This document shows, one piece after another, positions 1-12,020 of a DNA stretch of 64,000 bases (position 1 is the first letter of the stretch; the number at the start of each line of letters is the position of its first letter). The position numbers and the translations under genes were made by a program. The notes under the pieces were generated by a model. That model was given only the letters and a program-made list of their open reading frames with translations. It was not told the origin of the DNA and searched no databases. This DNA is from Wagnerdoeblera intermedia (lineage in GTDB: Bacteria > Pseudomonadota > Alphaproteobacteria > Rhodobacterales > Rhodobacteraceae), in assembly GCF_042647465.1 (NCBI RefSeq), contig NZ_JBHRVN010000006.1. One strand, written 5' to 3'.

Positions 1-116
1 AGGGTCAGGACCCATTGATTGCGCAATGATTTTATGATTCAGGCTTCCTATAGGAGAGAGGTGGTTCGGTTTGTCTGAACAAGCCCCGGGCGTTTCTAAG
101 TGGTTTTCCGCCTTGG

Positions 117-947
117 TTACGCCGCCACCGCTTCGGGTGTTGGCTGGTTGAAGTAGGCCTGATCTGGGGTTTTCCCGTCATGCGATGAATGCGGGCGGCG
201 GCTGTTGTAGAAGCTCAGATATCGACCGATCCCGGCGCGGGCTTCAGAGACGCTGGCATAGGCCCGCAGGTAGATCTCCTCATACTTGATGGTCCGCCAG
301 AGGCGCTCGACGAAGACATTGTCGCGCCATGCGCCCTTGCCATCCATGCTGATTTTGATCTCACGGGCAGCCAGCACCTTGATGAACTCGGTCGAGGTGA
401 ACTGACTGCCCTGATCCGTGTTGAAGATCTCGGGCGTGCCGTGACGTGCCAGCGCCTCCTCCACAGCTTCGATGCAGAAGTCAGCCTCAAGCGTGATCGA
501 CACCCTCCATGCCAGGACGCGCCGGGTGAACCAATCGAGCACGGCCGCCAGATAGATGAACCCACGCGCCATGGGGATGTAGGTGATGTCCATCGCCCAG
601 ACCTGGTTGGGCCGGGTGATGGGCAGCTTGCGCAGCAGATAGGGGTAGATCTTGTGCCCGGGCGCCGGTTTCGAGGTGTTTGGTCGGCGATACAGAGCCT
701 CGATGCCCATGCTCTTCATCAGCGTGGCAACGTGCAACCGCCCGACCTTGAAGCCTTCCTGAACCAGCAGTCCCTGTAGCATTCGGCTGCCCGCGAACGG
801 GAACTCCATGTGCAGCTTGTCGATCCGGTGCATCAGCTTCAGATCGGCGTCCGACACCGGGCGTGGCTTGTAGTAAACGGCTCCCCGGCTGATCCCCAGC
901 ACGATGGCCTGGCGGCTGACGCTCAGCTTCGCGGCAGGATCGATCAT
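117..947 (-). CDS. IS3 transposase catalytic subunit (orfB)
   Basis: This 276-residue DDE integrase-type protein carries an N-terminal HTH_21-like region (about residues 45-100) followed by the rve catalytic core. The catalytic triad is visible as WAMDITYIP (first Asp), FNTDQGSQF (second Asp) and ERLWRTIKYEE (Glu). The C-terminus has the family ending YNSRRPHSS...TPDQAYF. No stop or frameshift is seen, so with the orfA next to it the copy could be active. The same protein in the derivative at 4834-5574 is almost identical but starts later. Confidence 0.9.
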   Translation of the reverse strand: MIDPAAKLSVSRQAIVLGISRGAVYYKPRPVSDADLKLMHRIDKLHMEFPFAGSRMLQGLLVQEGFKVGRLHVATLMKSMGIEALYRRPNTSKPAPGHKIYPYLLRKLPITRPNQVWAMDITYIPMARGFIYLAAVLDWFTRRVLAWRVSITLEADFCIEAVEEALARHGTPEIFNTDQGSQFTSTEFIKVLAAREIKISMDGKGAWRDNVFVERLWRTIKYEEIYLRAYASVSEARAGIGRYLSFYNSRRPHSSHDGKTPDQAYFNQPTPEAVAA

Positions 948-1255
948 CTTCTTGCGCTCGCCAACAGACCCGCCTTGCCGAGCGCGCCGGACAAAAAATC
1001 GTTCTCCAGCGTCAGCTCTCCGATCTTCGCATGCAGGGTCTTCACATCGATGGTCGGCTCAGGCTCGGCTTTCGGGGCCTCGCCGAACACCCCCGTCGCC
1101 CCCTCAAGCAGCTGATCGCGCCACTGTTTGATCTGGTTCGGATGGACGTCGAACTCCTGCGCCAGCTCGATCATGGTCTTCTCGCCCTTGATCGCCGCCA
1201 CAGCCACTTTCGCCTTGAATGCCGGGCTGTGGTTCCGGCGTGGTCGTCTTGCCAT
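944..1255 (-). CDS. IS3 transposase subunit A (orfA)
   Basis: This 103-residue protein is the DNA-binding half of an IS3 transposase. It starts with a basic stretch (MARRPRRNHSPAFKAKVAVA) and has a helix-turn-helix over about residues 12-50 (IELAQEFDVHPNQIKQW). A C-terminal leucine-rich coiled coil follows (LHAKIGELTLENDFL), typical of the IS3 multimerisation zipper. Its 3' end overlaps the 5' end of orfB by 4 bases, as expected for production of a fused OrfAB by ribosomal frameshifting. It looks intact. Confidence 0.88.
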   Translation of the reverse strand: MARRPRRNHSPAFKAKVAVAAIKGEKTMIELAQEFDVHPNQIKQWRDQLLEGATGVFGEAPKAEPEPTIDVKTLHAKIGELTLENDFLSGALGKAGLLASARR

Positions 1256-1340
1256 GGTCTTCTCCTTGCTTGCAGCATCATGCCGCCATTGCTCGGAAAA
1301 TCCACTTATCCCGGCTGTTCAGATTGCCGGAACCACCTCT

Positions 1341-1424
1341 ATCTTGATGGAGCAGACCGAGGAATGGACCGTGCAGCGCGGCCGCTACATGACGCTAGAA
1401 ACCCCTGGCTCCAATCTGCGATGA
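1341..1424 (+). pseudogene. IS256-type transposase, 3' remnant
   Basis: The reading frame directly after the IS3 end encodes ILMEQTEEWTVQRGRYMTLE and then a stop at 1424. This matches my recollection of the C-terminus of mutator-type (IS256 family) transposases, which end in an EEW.VQR.RYMTLE motif. Only about 27 codons remain because IS3 was inserted upstream and the rest of the gene is absent. It is different in sequence from the complete IS256 transposase at 2557-3807. Confidence 0.6.
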
Positions 1425-1534
1425 TCTCATCGTCAGCCTGCCAGTTGCGCAGAGAAGCTGATCAGCTCGGAACGCGCCAAAGCCATAGGCCCGTCACAAG
1501 CTACACCATGCAATGGGACACGATCAAATTTTTG

Positions 1535-1582
1535 GGATCTCGGGAATGAGATAGATTTTGATCTCAAGCTATCTTGAGATCA
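1535..1582. repeat. Dyad repeats upstream of RHH gene
   Basis: A perfect 10-bp inverted repeat, TGATCTCAAG and CTTGAGATCA separated by CTAT, lies at 1559-1582. A second, looser pair (GGATCTC and ATGAGATA) lies just before it. The spacing and the position about 140 bp upstream of a ribbon-helix-helix reading frame resemble an operator or centromere array bound by such a protein. Function is inferred only. Confidence 0.45.
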
Positions 1583-1662
1583 GCAAATCCAAATACCTTT
1601 CACATGGCTCATTGCAATTGTTGGCACTTCAACCGGCTGCTGGCCTGGTCTCCACAGTGTAA

Positions 1663-1896
1663 ACGAAGATCGAATGCCCCAGATCGAAGCAACATTATCC
1701 AGGAATTCCGCAACGCGGCGTGTCTCTTCAACCAGCTAGAAAAGTAAGGAATCGAGAAGGGGAAAAGCGCCTAACGCTGGCTCTTGACGGCGAAACCTAT
1801 CGCCGCCTGCGAATGTATGCTGCTGAAACCGATCAAACCCACCAGACCATTCTGAAGACCGCGCTTGCGGAATACCTTAAACACGCAGTTACTTAA
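1663..1896 (+). pseudogene. Ribbon-helix-helix protein (ParB-like/CopG), probably remnant
   Basis: One frame reads EKRLTLALDGETYRRLRMYA then AETDQTHQTILKTALAEYLK and stops at 1896. This has the beta-strand then helix-helix pattern of RHH DNA-binding proteins used as small plasmid partition proteins or antitoxins. The frame is open from 1663 but has no ATG. A GTG at 1720 would give a 58-residue protein. No parA is adjacent, so this may be the leftover of a fourth partition cassette. Whether it is expressed cannot be told. An antitoxin remnant is the main alternative. Confidence 0.5.
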
Positions 1897-2460
1897 ACGC
1901 GTATTTCCTAATTTGTTTGTGGTCTCGTAAGTTGATAGAGCAGTTCTCCATCTGGGGTGAGCCAAGGCGTTGATCCTCGCGCTTCATTCAATCTGCGCAC
2001 TGCATTTCCTGTCTGGTTGCCATATGCGCCATCAACTGTGATTTCTGCTCCAAACAGATTGAGAGCTTCTTGAAAGGCTGTTGTCGCCTCAGCAAAAAAT
2101 TCCACGCGCCGGCCAGATGGATCTGTTAGATTCAGGATTTCTGGAGATCCTTTTACCCAAAAGGGTTCTAGCCGTGATAGGGCAGTTCGCAAAGCGACCT
2201 CAAATGTCACCCGTTCATCTTCCAAACACAGCAAGCCTGTCATAACGACAAGTTCCGTCGTGTCGATAATCGGAAAAGCATCAATAAGGGAACGCTCTCT
2301 TGAAAAGGCAGTCGTGTAAGCGGCAGCCCATTGCAGAAAGGCTGTTTTGTCTCTGGGGTTGTTTTCTTGGCGCATAGCCCCAAGAAATTGGCCACAGTTG
2401 ATGCCGCCTGCATTCCTGATGTTGATGATTGTTTGGCTCTGTTGTACCATCGCAGGCGTT

Positions 2461-3837
2461 GAGTAATGCGCGAAAGTTGGTGATGGGCTGAGGGGCGGCA
2501 TATCATGGCGGTGTTGAAGACGCCGTCAATTCTCTGGTGAGAAAGGGATATGCCACATGTCAGAGTTTACCATCGCCCAGCTTCCAGATCCATCTGGATT
2601 TAGCACGGACGCGCTGACGGATGTCATTCGCGCTGGTGCGCGGCAGTTGATCGAACAAGCGATCCACGCGGAGCTTGCAGTATTGATGTCGATGTTCTCC
2701 GAGGACCGGCTTGAGGATGGGCGAGCGCGTCTTGTCCGTCATGGCCACCTGCCGGAGCGCGAGGTAATGACCGGCATTGGTCCGGTATCTGTGAAGGTGC
2801 CGCGCGTGCGAGATAGGGCCTCGGTTGAAGACAAGATCATCTTCACCCCCAGCATCCTGCCGCGTTATCTGCGCAAGGCGAAATCTGTCGAGGATCTGCT
2901 GCCGTGGCTTTACCTCAAGGGGGTGTCGACGGGCGATTTCACCGAGGCGCTGGCGGCCTTGCTCGGCCCCAATGCCAAGGGGTTATCAGCAAAGACCATC
3001 ACGCGGCTGAAGGCCGACTGGTGGCAAGACTATGAGGCCTGGCAGAACCGTGATCTTAGCACGCGGCGGTTTCTCTATATCTGGGCCGACGGCGTTTACT
3101 TCAAACCACGAATGGCTGAGGAAAAACAATGTGTTCTGGTGATTGTCGGGGCCGATGAATACGGGCGTAAAGAGCTGCTGGCGATGACTGACGGCTTCCG
3201 AGAAAGCACGCAGAGCTGGCGCGAGGTGCTGCTCGACCTGAAGCAGCGCGGTTTAAAACAGGATCCGAAATTGGCCATCGGCGACGGCGCTTTAGGCTTT
3301 TGGTCCGCGCTTCGCGAGGTGTTCGCCACGACGCGGGAACAGAGATGTTGGCTCCATAAAACGATGAACGTGCTGAACGCTATACCCAAGTCCATGCAAG
3401 AAAAGGCCAAAGGCCATTTGCACGACATATGGCAAGCCGAGACCAAAGCCGCGGCAAATGCGGCTTTCGACTTCTTTGTCAAAACCTATGGCGTGAAATG
3501 GGAAAAGGCCGCGGCCAAGCTGATCAAGGACCGCGATGCCATGCTGACATTCTACGACTATCCCGCCGAACACTGGAAACACATCCGCACGTCAAACCCG
3601 ATCGAGAGCGTCTTCGCGACCGTTCGCCACCGCACAAAACGCACCAAGGGATGCCTCAGCCGAAAGACCGGGCTGGCCATGGCCTTCAAGCTGATGATGT
3701 CGGCGCAGAAGAAATGGCGAAAACTCGACGGCCAAAACCGCCTCCCAGAAATCATCGAGGGGGTTGAGTTCCGCGACGGTCTCCGTCAACTTCAAACCGC
3801 CGCCTGATCGAGCGTCACCAACTTTCGACCATAGCTC
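2461..3837 (+). mobile_element. Complete IS256-family element with 9-bp target duplication
   Basis: The ends are imperfect inverted repeats: GAGTAATGCGCGAAAGTTGG on the left and, reverse-complemented, GAGCTATGGTCGAAAGTTGG on the right. The element is flanked by the direct repeat GCAGGCGTT at 2452-2460 and 3838-3846, a 9-bp target duplication in the range known for this family. It contains a single intact transposase gene. The exact duplication indicates a simple insertion with no later rearrangement at this site. Confidence 0.9.
2557..3807 (+). CDS. IS256-family (mutator-type) transposase
   Basis: This 416-residue transposase has the full length normal for the family. Motifs that fit the DDE core are ADGVYF (first Asp), GDGALGFW (second Asp, about residue 243) and SNPIESVFATVRHRTKRTKG (Glu followed by the basic C-terminal motif). 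CWLHK near residue 270 fits the family's conserved C-x2-H. The ATG at 2557 sits after a GAGAAAGG stretch and matches the usual start region. No disruption is seen, so the element may be mobile. Confidence 0.9.
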   Translation: MSEFTIAQLPDPSGFSTDALTDVIRAGARQLIEQAIHAELAVLMSMFSEDRLEDGRARLVRHGHLPEREVMTGIGPVSVKVPRVRDRASVEDKIIFTPSILPRYLRKAKSVEDLLPWLYLKGVSTGDFTEALAALLGPNAKGLSAKTITRLKADWWQDYEAWQNRDLSTRRFLYIWADGVYFKPRMAEEKQCVLVIVGADEYGRKELLAMTDGFRESTQSWREVLLDLKQRGLKQDPKLAIGDGALGFWSALREVFATTREQRCWLHKTMNVLNAIPKSMQEKAKGHLHDIWQAETKAAANAAFDFFVKTYGVKWEKAAAKLIKDRDAMLTFYDYPAEHWKHIRTSNPIESVFATVRHRTKRTKGCLSRKTGLAMAFKLMMSAQKKWRKLDGQNRLPEIIEGVEFRDGLRQLQTAA

Positions 3838-3888
3838 GCAGGCGTTAGACCGAACGGCGAAAACAGAAGACTTATATAAAAAGTCATA

Positions 3889-3909
3889 CTCAAGAGCATT
3901 GCTCTTGAG
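3889..3909. repeat. Perfect 21-bp palindrome at start of the secreted-protein gene
   Basis: CTCAAGAGCA and TGCTCTTGAG flank a single T, giving 10-bp perfect arms. It ends 2 bp before the ATG at 3887 and contains the alternative ATG at 3899. It could be an operator or a translation-controlling hairpin. If the upstream start is used, it is partly coding. Confidence 0.5.
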
Positions 3910-3919
3910 CGATGATACA

Positions 3920-3955
3920 GTCTCCCCTTGATGTATTTTAACACCAAGGAGAGAC
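3920..3955. terminator. Possible stem-loop terminator
   Basis: The arms GTCTCCCCTTG and CAAGGAGAGAC pair with one mismatch around a 14-base loop. On the plus strand the stem is followed by a T-rich tract (TTATTTTTATTATTTT), as in a rho-independent terminator. It lies just after the stop codon of the minus-strand autotransporter remnant, so termination of that gene is also possible, but no T-run follows the stem in that direction. Confidence 0.35.
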
Positions 3956-3969
3956 TTATTTTTATTATT

Positions 3970-4758
3970 TTACCAGGACCAGCCAAGGCCAACTGCGCCG
4001 CCTGTGCCACCAGCAGAGCTGTGTTGCAGAGCCCCTCTGACCGTCATGGAATCTGTCACACGAACGGCACCACCCATCGCAAGGGCGCTTTGGCTATTAT
4101 AGTGCCCGAACGCAATCCCGAAGGAGGAGCTTTCACCTGCAGAAATGGTGGGAAGTTGTGTCATAGCCATTGTCCCGGCAATCCCGGCGCTCAGGCGCCG
4201 ATCCATTTGCTCAAGTTGACGCACATTGACAGCGTCGAATGGCGCTACACCATCGGCGACACCAGAAAGTCGCACTGGAGCACCTCCGGCACCCGAGAAA
4301 TTGACCCCTGAGTTGCTAACCAACATCGATGTTGTGCCGCCTGTGATAGTCGTTTGGGTTGTTCCTGTCACAGTCGTCGCGCCGGATGAAGACGTCATGC
4401 CGGAGCCGTTATTGGTCAAAGACACTGTTGTGGATGTGACAGCCAACGAAGACGCATTAGTGCCGTCATCCACTGTCAAATTGGCACTTGTGCCATTCAC
4501 GTCAAAAGTTGTCTCTCCTGTCGAAACAAGGAGCGTGTTGTTGATCGTTGTAGCGCCCTCAACGAGGAGCGTGCTTTGTAGCGTGGTTGCGCCTGTGACC
4601 TCCAAGGTGCCACCAACTGTGGCATTGGCATCGACTGTCAGCGTGTCGGTCTGGATGTTCCCGGTGTTGGTGATGTCACCGTCATTTGCGAGCAGGCCGG
4701 TATTGTCGAGACCGTTGGTGCTCGTCTGACCATCGACTGACAGATCGCCACCAACTGA
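3970..4758 (-). pseudogene. YadA-type trimeric autotransporter adhesin, C-terminal fragment
   Basis: About 263 codons remain of a larger surface adhesin. The upstream part is a Gly/Asn/Thr-rich head or stalk with repeated short motifs (LTVDANATVGGTLEVTGATT). The last 100 residues are a membrane anchor: a neck with GVADGVAPFDAVNVRQLEQM, then a coiled coil (MDRRLSAGIAGTMAM), then four amphipathic beta-strands ending in LGWSW. This is the standard YadA anchor order, which forms the outer-membrane barrel. The 5' part, including the signal peptide, is missing because a truncated IS3 is inserted at 4759 and unrelated sequence follows it. The fragment cannot be exported as it stands. Confidence 0.85.
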
Positions 4759-5633
4759 GAGGTGGTTCCGGCAATCTGAACAGCCGGGATAAGTGGATTT
4801 TCCGAGCAATGGCGGCATGATGCTGCAAGCGAGGTGTCGGACGCCGATCTGAAGCTGATGCACCGGATCGACAAGCTGCACATGGAGTTCCCGTTCGCGG
4901 GCAGCCGAATGCTGCAGGGTCTGCTGGTTCAGGAAGGCTTCAAGGTCGGGCGGTTGCACGTTGCCACGCTGATGAAGAGCATGGGCATCGAGGCCCTGTA
5001 TCGCCGACCGAACACCTCGAAACCGGCGCCCGGGCACAAGATCTACCCCTATCTGCTGCGCAAGCTGCCCATCACCCGGCCCAACCAGGTCTGGGCGATG
5101 GACATCACCTACATCCCCATGGCGCGTGGGTTCATCTATCTGGCGGCCGTGCTCGATTGGTTCACCCGGCGCGTCCTGGCATGGAGGGTGTCGATCACGC
5201 TTGAGGCTGACTTCTGCATCGAAGCTGTGGAGGAGGCGCTGGCACGTCACGGCACGCCCGAGATCTTCAACACGGATCAGGGCAGTCAGTTCACCTCGAC
5301 CGAGTTCATCAAGGTGCTGGCTGCCCGTGAGATCAAAATCAGCATGGATGGCAAGGGCGCATGGCGCGACAATGTCTTCGTCGAGCGCCTCTGGCGGACC
5401 ATCAAGTATGAGGAGGTCTACCTGCGGGCCTATGCCAGCGTCTCTGAAGCCCGCGCCGGGATCGGTCGATATCTGAGCTTCTACAACAGCCGCCGCCCGC
5501 ATTCATCGCTTGACGGGAAAACCCCAGATCAGGCCTACTTCAACCAGCCAACACCCGAAGCGGTGGCGGCGTAACCAAGGCGGAAAACCACTTAGAAACG
5601 CCCGGGGCTTGTTCAGACAAACCGAACCACCTC
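4759..5633 (+). mobile_element. IS3 deletion derivative (875 bp)
   Basis: Both ends match the full-length copy at 58-1339, but 407 bp are missing internally: all of orfA and the first codons of orfB. The junction reads GCTGCAAGC directly into the GTGTCGGACGCC of orfB. Both termini are kept, so the element could be moved in trans by the complete copy. It disrupts the YadA-like gene and has no clear target duplication, suggesting an adjacent deletion. Confidence 0.88.
4834..5574 (+). pseudogene. IS3 orfB, N-terminally truncated
   Basis: The frame encodes 246 residues of orfB, nearly identical to the protein at 117-947. It keeps all three catalytic motifs (WAMDITYIP, FNTDQGSQF, ERLWRTIKYEE) but lacks the orfA partner and the frameshift region. 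A GTG at 4834 could act as a start, but no ribosome-binding site is obvious. It differs from the full copy at a few residues (for example SSLDGK in place of SSHDGK). Confidence 0.85.
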
Positions 5634-5727
5634 TCAAGTCATGTTTAAAATACTCACTCAAACAACATAATTTCTATAGCGCATTTCAAATAAAAAATAA
5701 AAATAATTATACTTCCCAAACGCCGAA

Positions 5728-5747
5728 AGCCCCGCTGATGCGAGGCT
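5728..5747 (-). terminator. Likely rRNA operon terminator
   Basis: Read on the minus strand, AGCCTCGC and GCGGGGCT form an 8-bp stem with one G-U pair, about 15 bases after the 3' end of tRNA-fMet. The following TTCGGCGTTT is only weakly T-rich. The position fits the end of the rRNA transcript. Confidence 0.5.
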
Positions 5748-5759
5748 ATTTCATAGTTT

Positions 5760-5838
<79 letters not shown>

Positions 5839-5912
5839 TCCGTTCCCTGATGGGTTTGTGGTATCAGGGGGATATTTGAGATCGTCAGAGAGTTTCTGAC
5901 AGACTTTATCAG

Positions 5913-6027
<115 letters not shown>

Positions 6028-6114
6028 CCGGTTAAAGTCTGTCAAACATCGGTTTGTTCAAGGGGTACACTGTTGGTGTAGTATGGTCTTCCGAAAGAGT
6101 CTTGCTTTTTCCGG

Positions 6115-8955
<2,841 letters not shown>

Positions 8956-9203
8956 CCGGAAAGAGCAAGACTGCTCTTGATCTCAGATCGGAAGCATACT
9001 TACCCACACACTGCTCGTTCACAGTGTGCTTGGTTAGTGTACTTGACTTGAACAGTATCATCTTTGGGGTCGAACCCCAGGCGCATGCGTTACTTCGCAT
9101 GTCCGGATGATACCGATGTTTAACTCTCTTAACGATGTCAAATTGTCGTCCGGTTGGACGTTCAAAGAGACGGTATCTCTTTGAAGATCGAACCGGGGAA
9201 GAA

Positions 9204-9280
9204 TGGTGGGTCAAGATGGACTCGAACCATCGACCTTACGCTTATCAGGCGTACGCTCTAACCACCTGAGCTACTGACCC
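9204..9280 (-). tRNA. tRNA-Ile (GAT)
   Basis: The minus strand begins GGGTCAGTAGCTCAG. It has the anticodon loop CTGATAA (GAT), a T-arm with GGTTCGAGTCC and an encoded CCA. It lies in the 16S-23S spacer, downstream of tRNA-Ala in transcription order. Confidence 0.95.
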
Positions 9281-9312
9281 ATTCCTGTCGTAGCCGTTTT
9301 GGGCTTTCGAAC

Positions 9313-9388
9313 TGGTGGAGCCTAACGGGATCGAACCGTTGACCTCCTGAATGCAAATCAGGCGCTCTCCCAGCTGAGCTAAGGCCCC
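9313..9388 (-). tRNA. tRNA-Ala (TGC)
   Basis: The minus strand begins GGGGCCTTAGCTCAGCTGG. It has the anticodon loop TTTGCAT (TGC), a T-arm GGTTCGATCCC and an encoded CCA. It is the first tRNA after 16S in transcription order, whereas tRNA-Ile normally comes first. Confidence 0.95.
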
Positions 9389-9535
9389 GCTTGAACGCGT
9401 GGCTGGCCACATGTTCAGCTTAACTTTTTGAAGGGATATGAGGACGGTCGGGCCGTATATGTTTGGAAGTTCTGACTGAACTTCCTGCTAAGTGTTTCCT
9501 GTAGGTGATCAGCGAACTGATCCTCTGGTGGAAAC

Positions 9536-11009
<1,474 letters not shown>

Positions 11010-11367
11010 AACGATCTTGCGACCGTATCCTTGACGTCGAACCTTCGCACATCTGCTGCAACCATCAGGTTACAGCCAAATTCTACATTTTATGTGCCAA
11101 GTTACCAAAAGTAACGTGACCCACAAACTGTGAAGCTGACACTCACATCATCGGACCGAAGTCCTAGTGAGCCGATATGCAAACATTCAATCGTCGAAAC
11201 GACCAAACCGCCCGCATATCCCTTCATCATCATCAATGTCAAAGAGCGCGACCTGAGACGCAACAACAACCGGATAAGCTCAACTTCGCTGAGCCAACCG
11301 ACCGCGTATCCATCAGATCTTCCCGCAACAACCAGCCGTTTCCGTCTGCCCCGCTGCGGTGAAGGGG
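11010..11367 (-). other. rRNA operon leader with boxA-like site
   Basis: This 5' leader holds no gene. At 11231-11242 the minus strand reads CGCTCTTTGACA, a close match to the boxA antitermination element (TGCTCTTTAACA), and is followed by AAGGGATATGCGGGCGG, a motif common in alphaproteobacterial rRNA leaders. Another stem (CATCATCGGACCG/CGGTCCGATGATG type) lies near 11140-11170. Reading frames here are chance. Confidence 0.6.
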
Positions 11368-11396
11368 TGTTTAGACAGACACGAAGACAGGCGCAA
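11368..11396 (-). promoter_or_regulatory. Likely rRNA promoter
   Basis: On the minus strand TTGCGC (11391-11396) and TAAACA (11368-11373) are separated by 17 bases. A GC-rich CACCCC start region follows. The match to the sigma-70 consensus is moderate, but the position about 360 bases upstream of 16S and upstream of boxA is right. Confidence 0.5.
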
Positions 11397-11662
11397 GAGC
11401 GAAAATGCAAATAATTCAGCACTGAGTGGGATTTTGTGGTGCAGGCTCAAGGATTCAAGCGATTCATGGCGGCTCCTTTTCTGGACCTGAAACGCTACTC
11501 ATGGCGAATTCTGCTTTATGAGTGACTGAGATGTTGAAAACTCGCTCTGGTAACTGTGTCCCGCATCACCTTATGCGTCCCATTCCTGCCGCTACTTGAT
11601 CGTGGCGAGCATGATCTCGCTAAGCCTGCTGAGACAGGCTGGCTCATCGCAAAGGTGCGGCA

Positions 11663-11893
11663 ATGGCTGGCGCGCTGATCCGGGCGCTGTGGAGGCTGCT
11701 GGCGGGCCTCCTGCTCTCCGTGGCGCTCTACTGGCGCGGACGCAGGGACGCCGCTCAGCGCGCCGATCTGGAGGCCGCTGAGGCATATCACAAGACACGC
11801 GAGAGGATGGACCATGAAGAAAGCAATCTGGGCGACGACCCTGGCGCTCTGCGTGACTGGCTGCGTGCGCGTGGATCAGATCGCGGTGTGTGA
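11663..11893 (+). CDS. Phage inner-membrane spanin-like protein
   Basis: This 76-residue protein has one N-terminal membrane segment (residues 8-22, LWRLLAGLLLSVALYW) followed by a charged, helical periplasmic part. That is the layout of Rz-type i-spanins, which span the periplasm during phage lysis. It is short for the family. The next gene starts inside it in another frame and encodes a lipoprotein, the typical embedded Rz/Rz1 arrangement. It appears to be a relic, since no endolysin, holin or capsid genes are nearby. The assignment is by arrangement, not by residue identity. Confidence 0.55.
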   Translation: MAGALIRALWRLLAGLLLSVALYWRGRRDAAQRADLEAAEAYHKTRERMDHEESNLGDDPGALRDWLRARGSDRGV

Positions 11894-12020
11894 CGGCTCC
11901 CGAGCCGCGCGCGCGGACCATGCAGCGGCGCTGGCGCTGGACGGTGGAGATCGATCGGTGGTCACCGGAGCGCGGCTGATCCGCCTGATCGATGTGGGGT
12001 GTGCAGATGGCCGCAAATAA
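11814..12020 (+). CDS. Small lipoprotein, o-spanin (Rz1)-like
   Basis: This 68-residue product begins MKKAIWATTLALCVTGC. It has a basic start, a hydrophobic stretch and a lipobox ending at Cys17, so it is expected to be lipidated and anchored to the outer membrane. It overlaps the upstream spanin-like gene in a different frame, as Rz1 does with Rz. Its 3' end overlaps the start of the next frame. The mature part is not proline-rich as in many Rz1 proteins, so the role is inferred from position. Confidence 0.5.
   Translation: MKKAIWATTLALCVTGCVRVDQIAVCDGSRAARADHAAALALDGGDRSVVTGARLIRLIDVGCADGRK

Larger units (their letters stand above)
58..1339 (-). mobile_element. IS3-family insertion sequence, full-length copy
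   Basis: The element is bounded by inverted ends that read GAGGTGGTTC followed by TCTGAAC a few bases in. It carries overlapping orfA and orfB on the minus strand, the usual IS3 layout for -1 frameshifting. No convincing 3-bp target duplication is visible. It is inserted in the 3' part of an IS256-type transposase gene, of which only the end survives at 1341-1424. A deletion derivative of the same element lies at 4759-5633 in the opposite orientation. Confidence 0.88.
1908..3887 (-). pseudogene. Secreted protein of unknown function, split by IS256
   Basis: The gene is interrupted by the IS256 element at 2461-3837. Removing the element and one copy of the 9-bp duplication restores a continuous 197-codon frame whose start is at 3887, or at 3899 if an upstream ATG is used. 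The restored N-terminus MTFYISLLFSPFGLTPA looks like a signal peptide. The middle (CGQFLGAMRQEN, then LQWAAAYTTAF, then a single Cys) resembles small secreted Rap1a/HdeA-like domains. The C-terminus (about 25 residues with VDGAYGNQTGNAVRRLNEA) resembles a peptidoglycan-binding repeat. Both assignments are tentative. An internal ATG would give a product without the signal peptide. Confidence 0.7.

Noticed and set aside
189..779. Long plus-strand frame opposite IS3 orfB
   Set aside because: It is antisense to a clear transposase and has no family motif; the same frame appears opposite the second copy.
1340..4758. Composite transposon made by the two IS3 copies
   Set aside because: No matching target duplication is present at the outer ends, and one copy lacks orfA; kept only as a possibility.
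3970..5502. A single 510-residue minus-strand reading frame ending in the autotransporter anchor
   Set aside because: Its first half is the antisense of the IS3 orfB; it is an accidental fusion of IS antisense with the adhesin fragment.
11215..11242. TTGACA...GATATG as the rRNA promoter
   Set aside because: The TTGACA is part of CGCTCTTTGACA, a boxA-like antitermination site in the leader; a better-placed promoter lies at 11368-11396.
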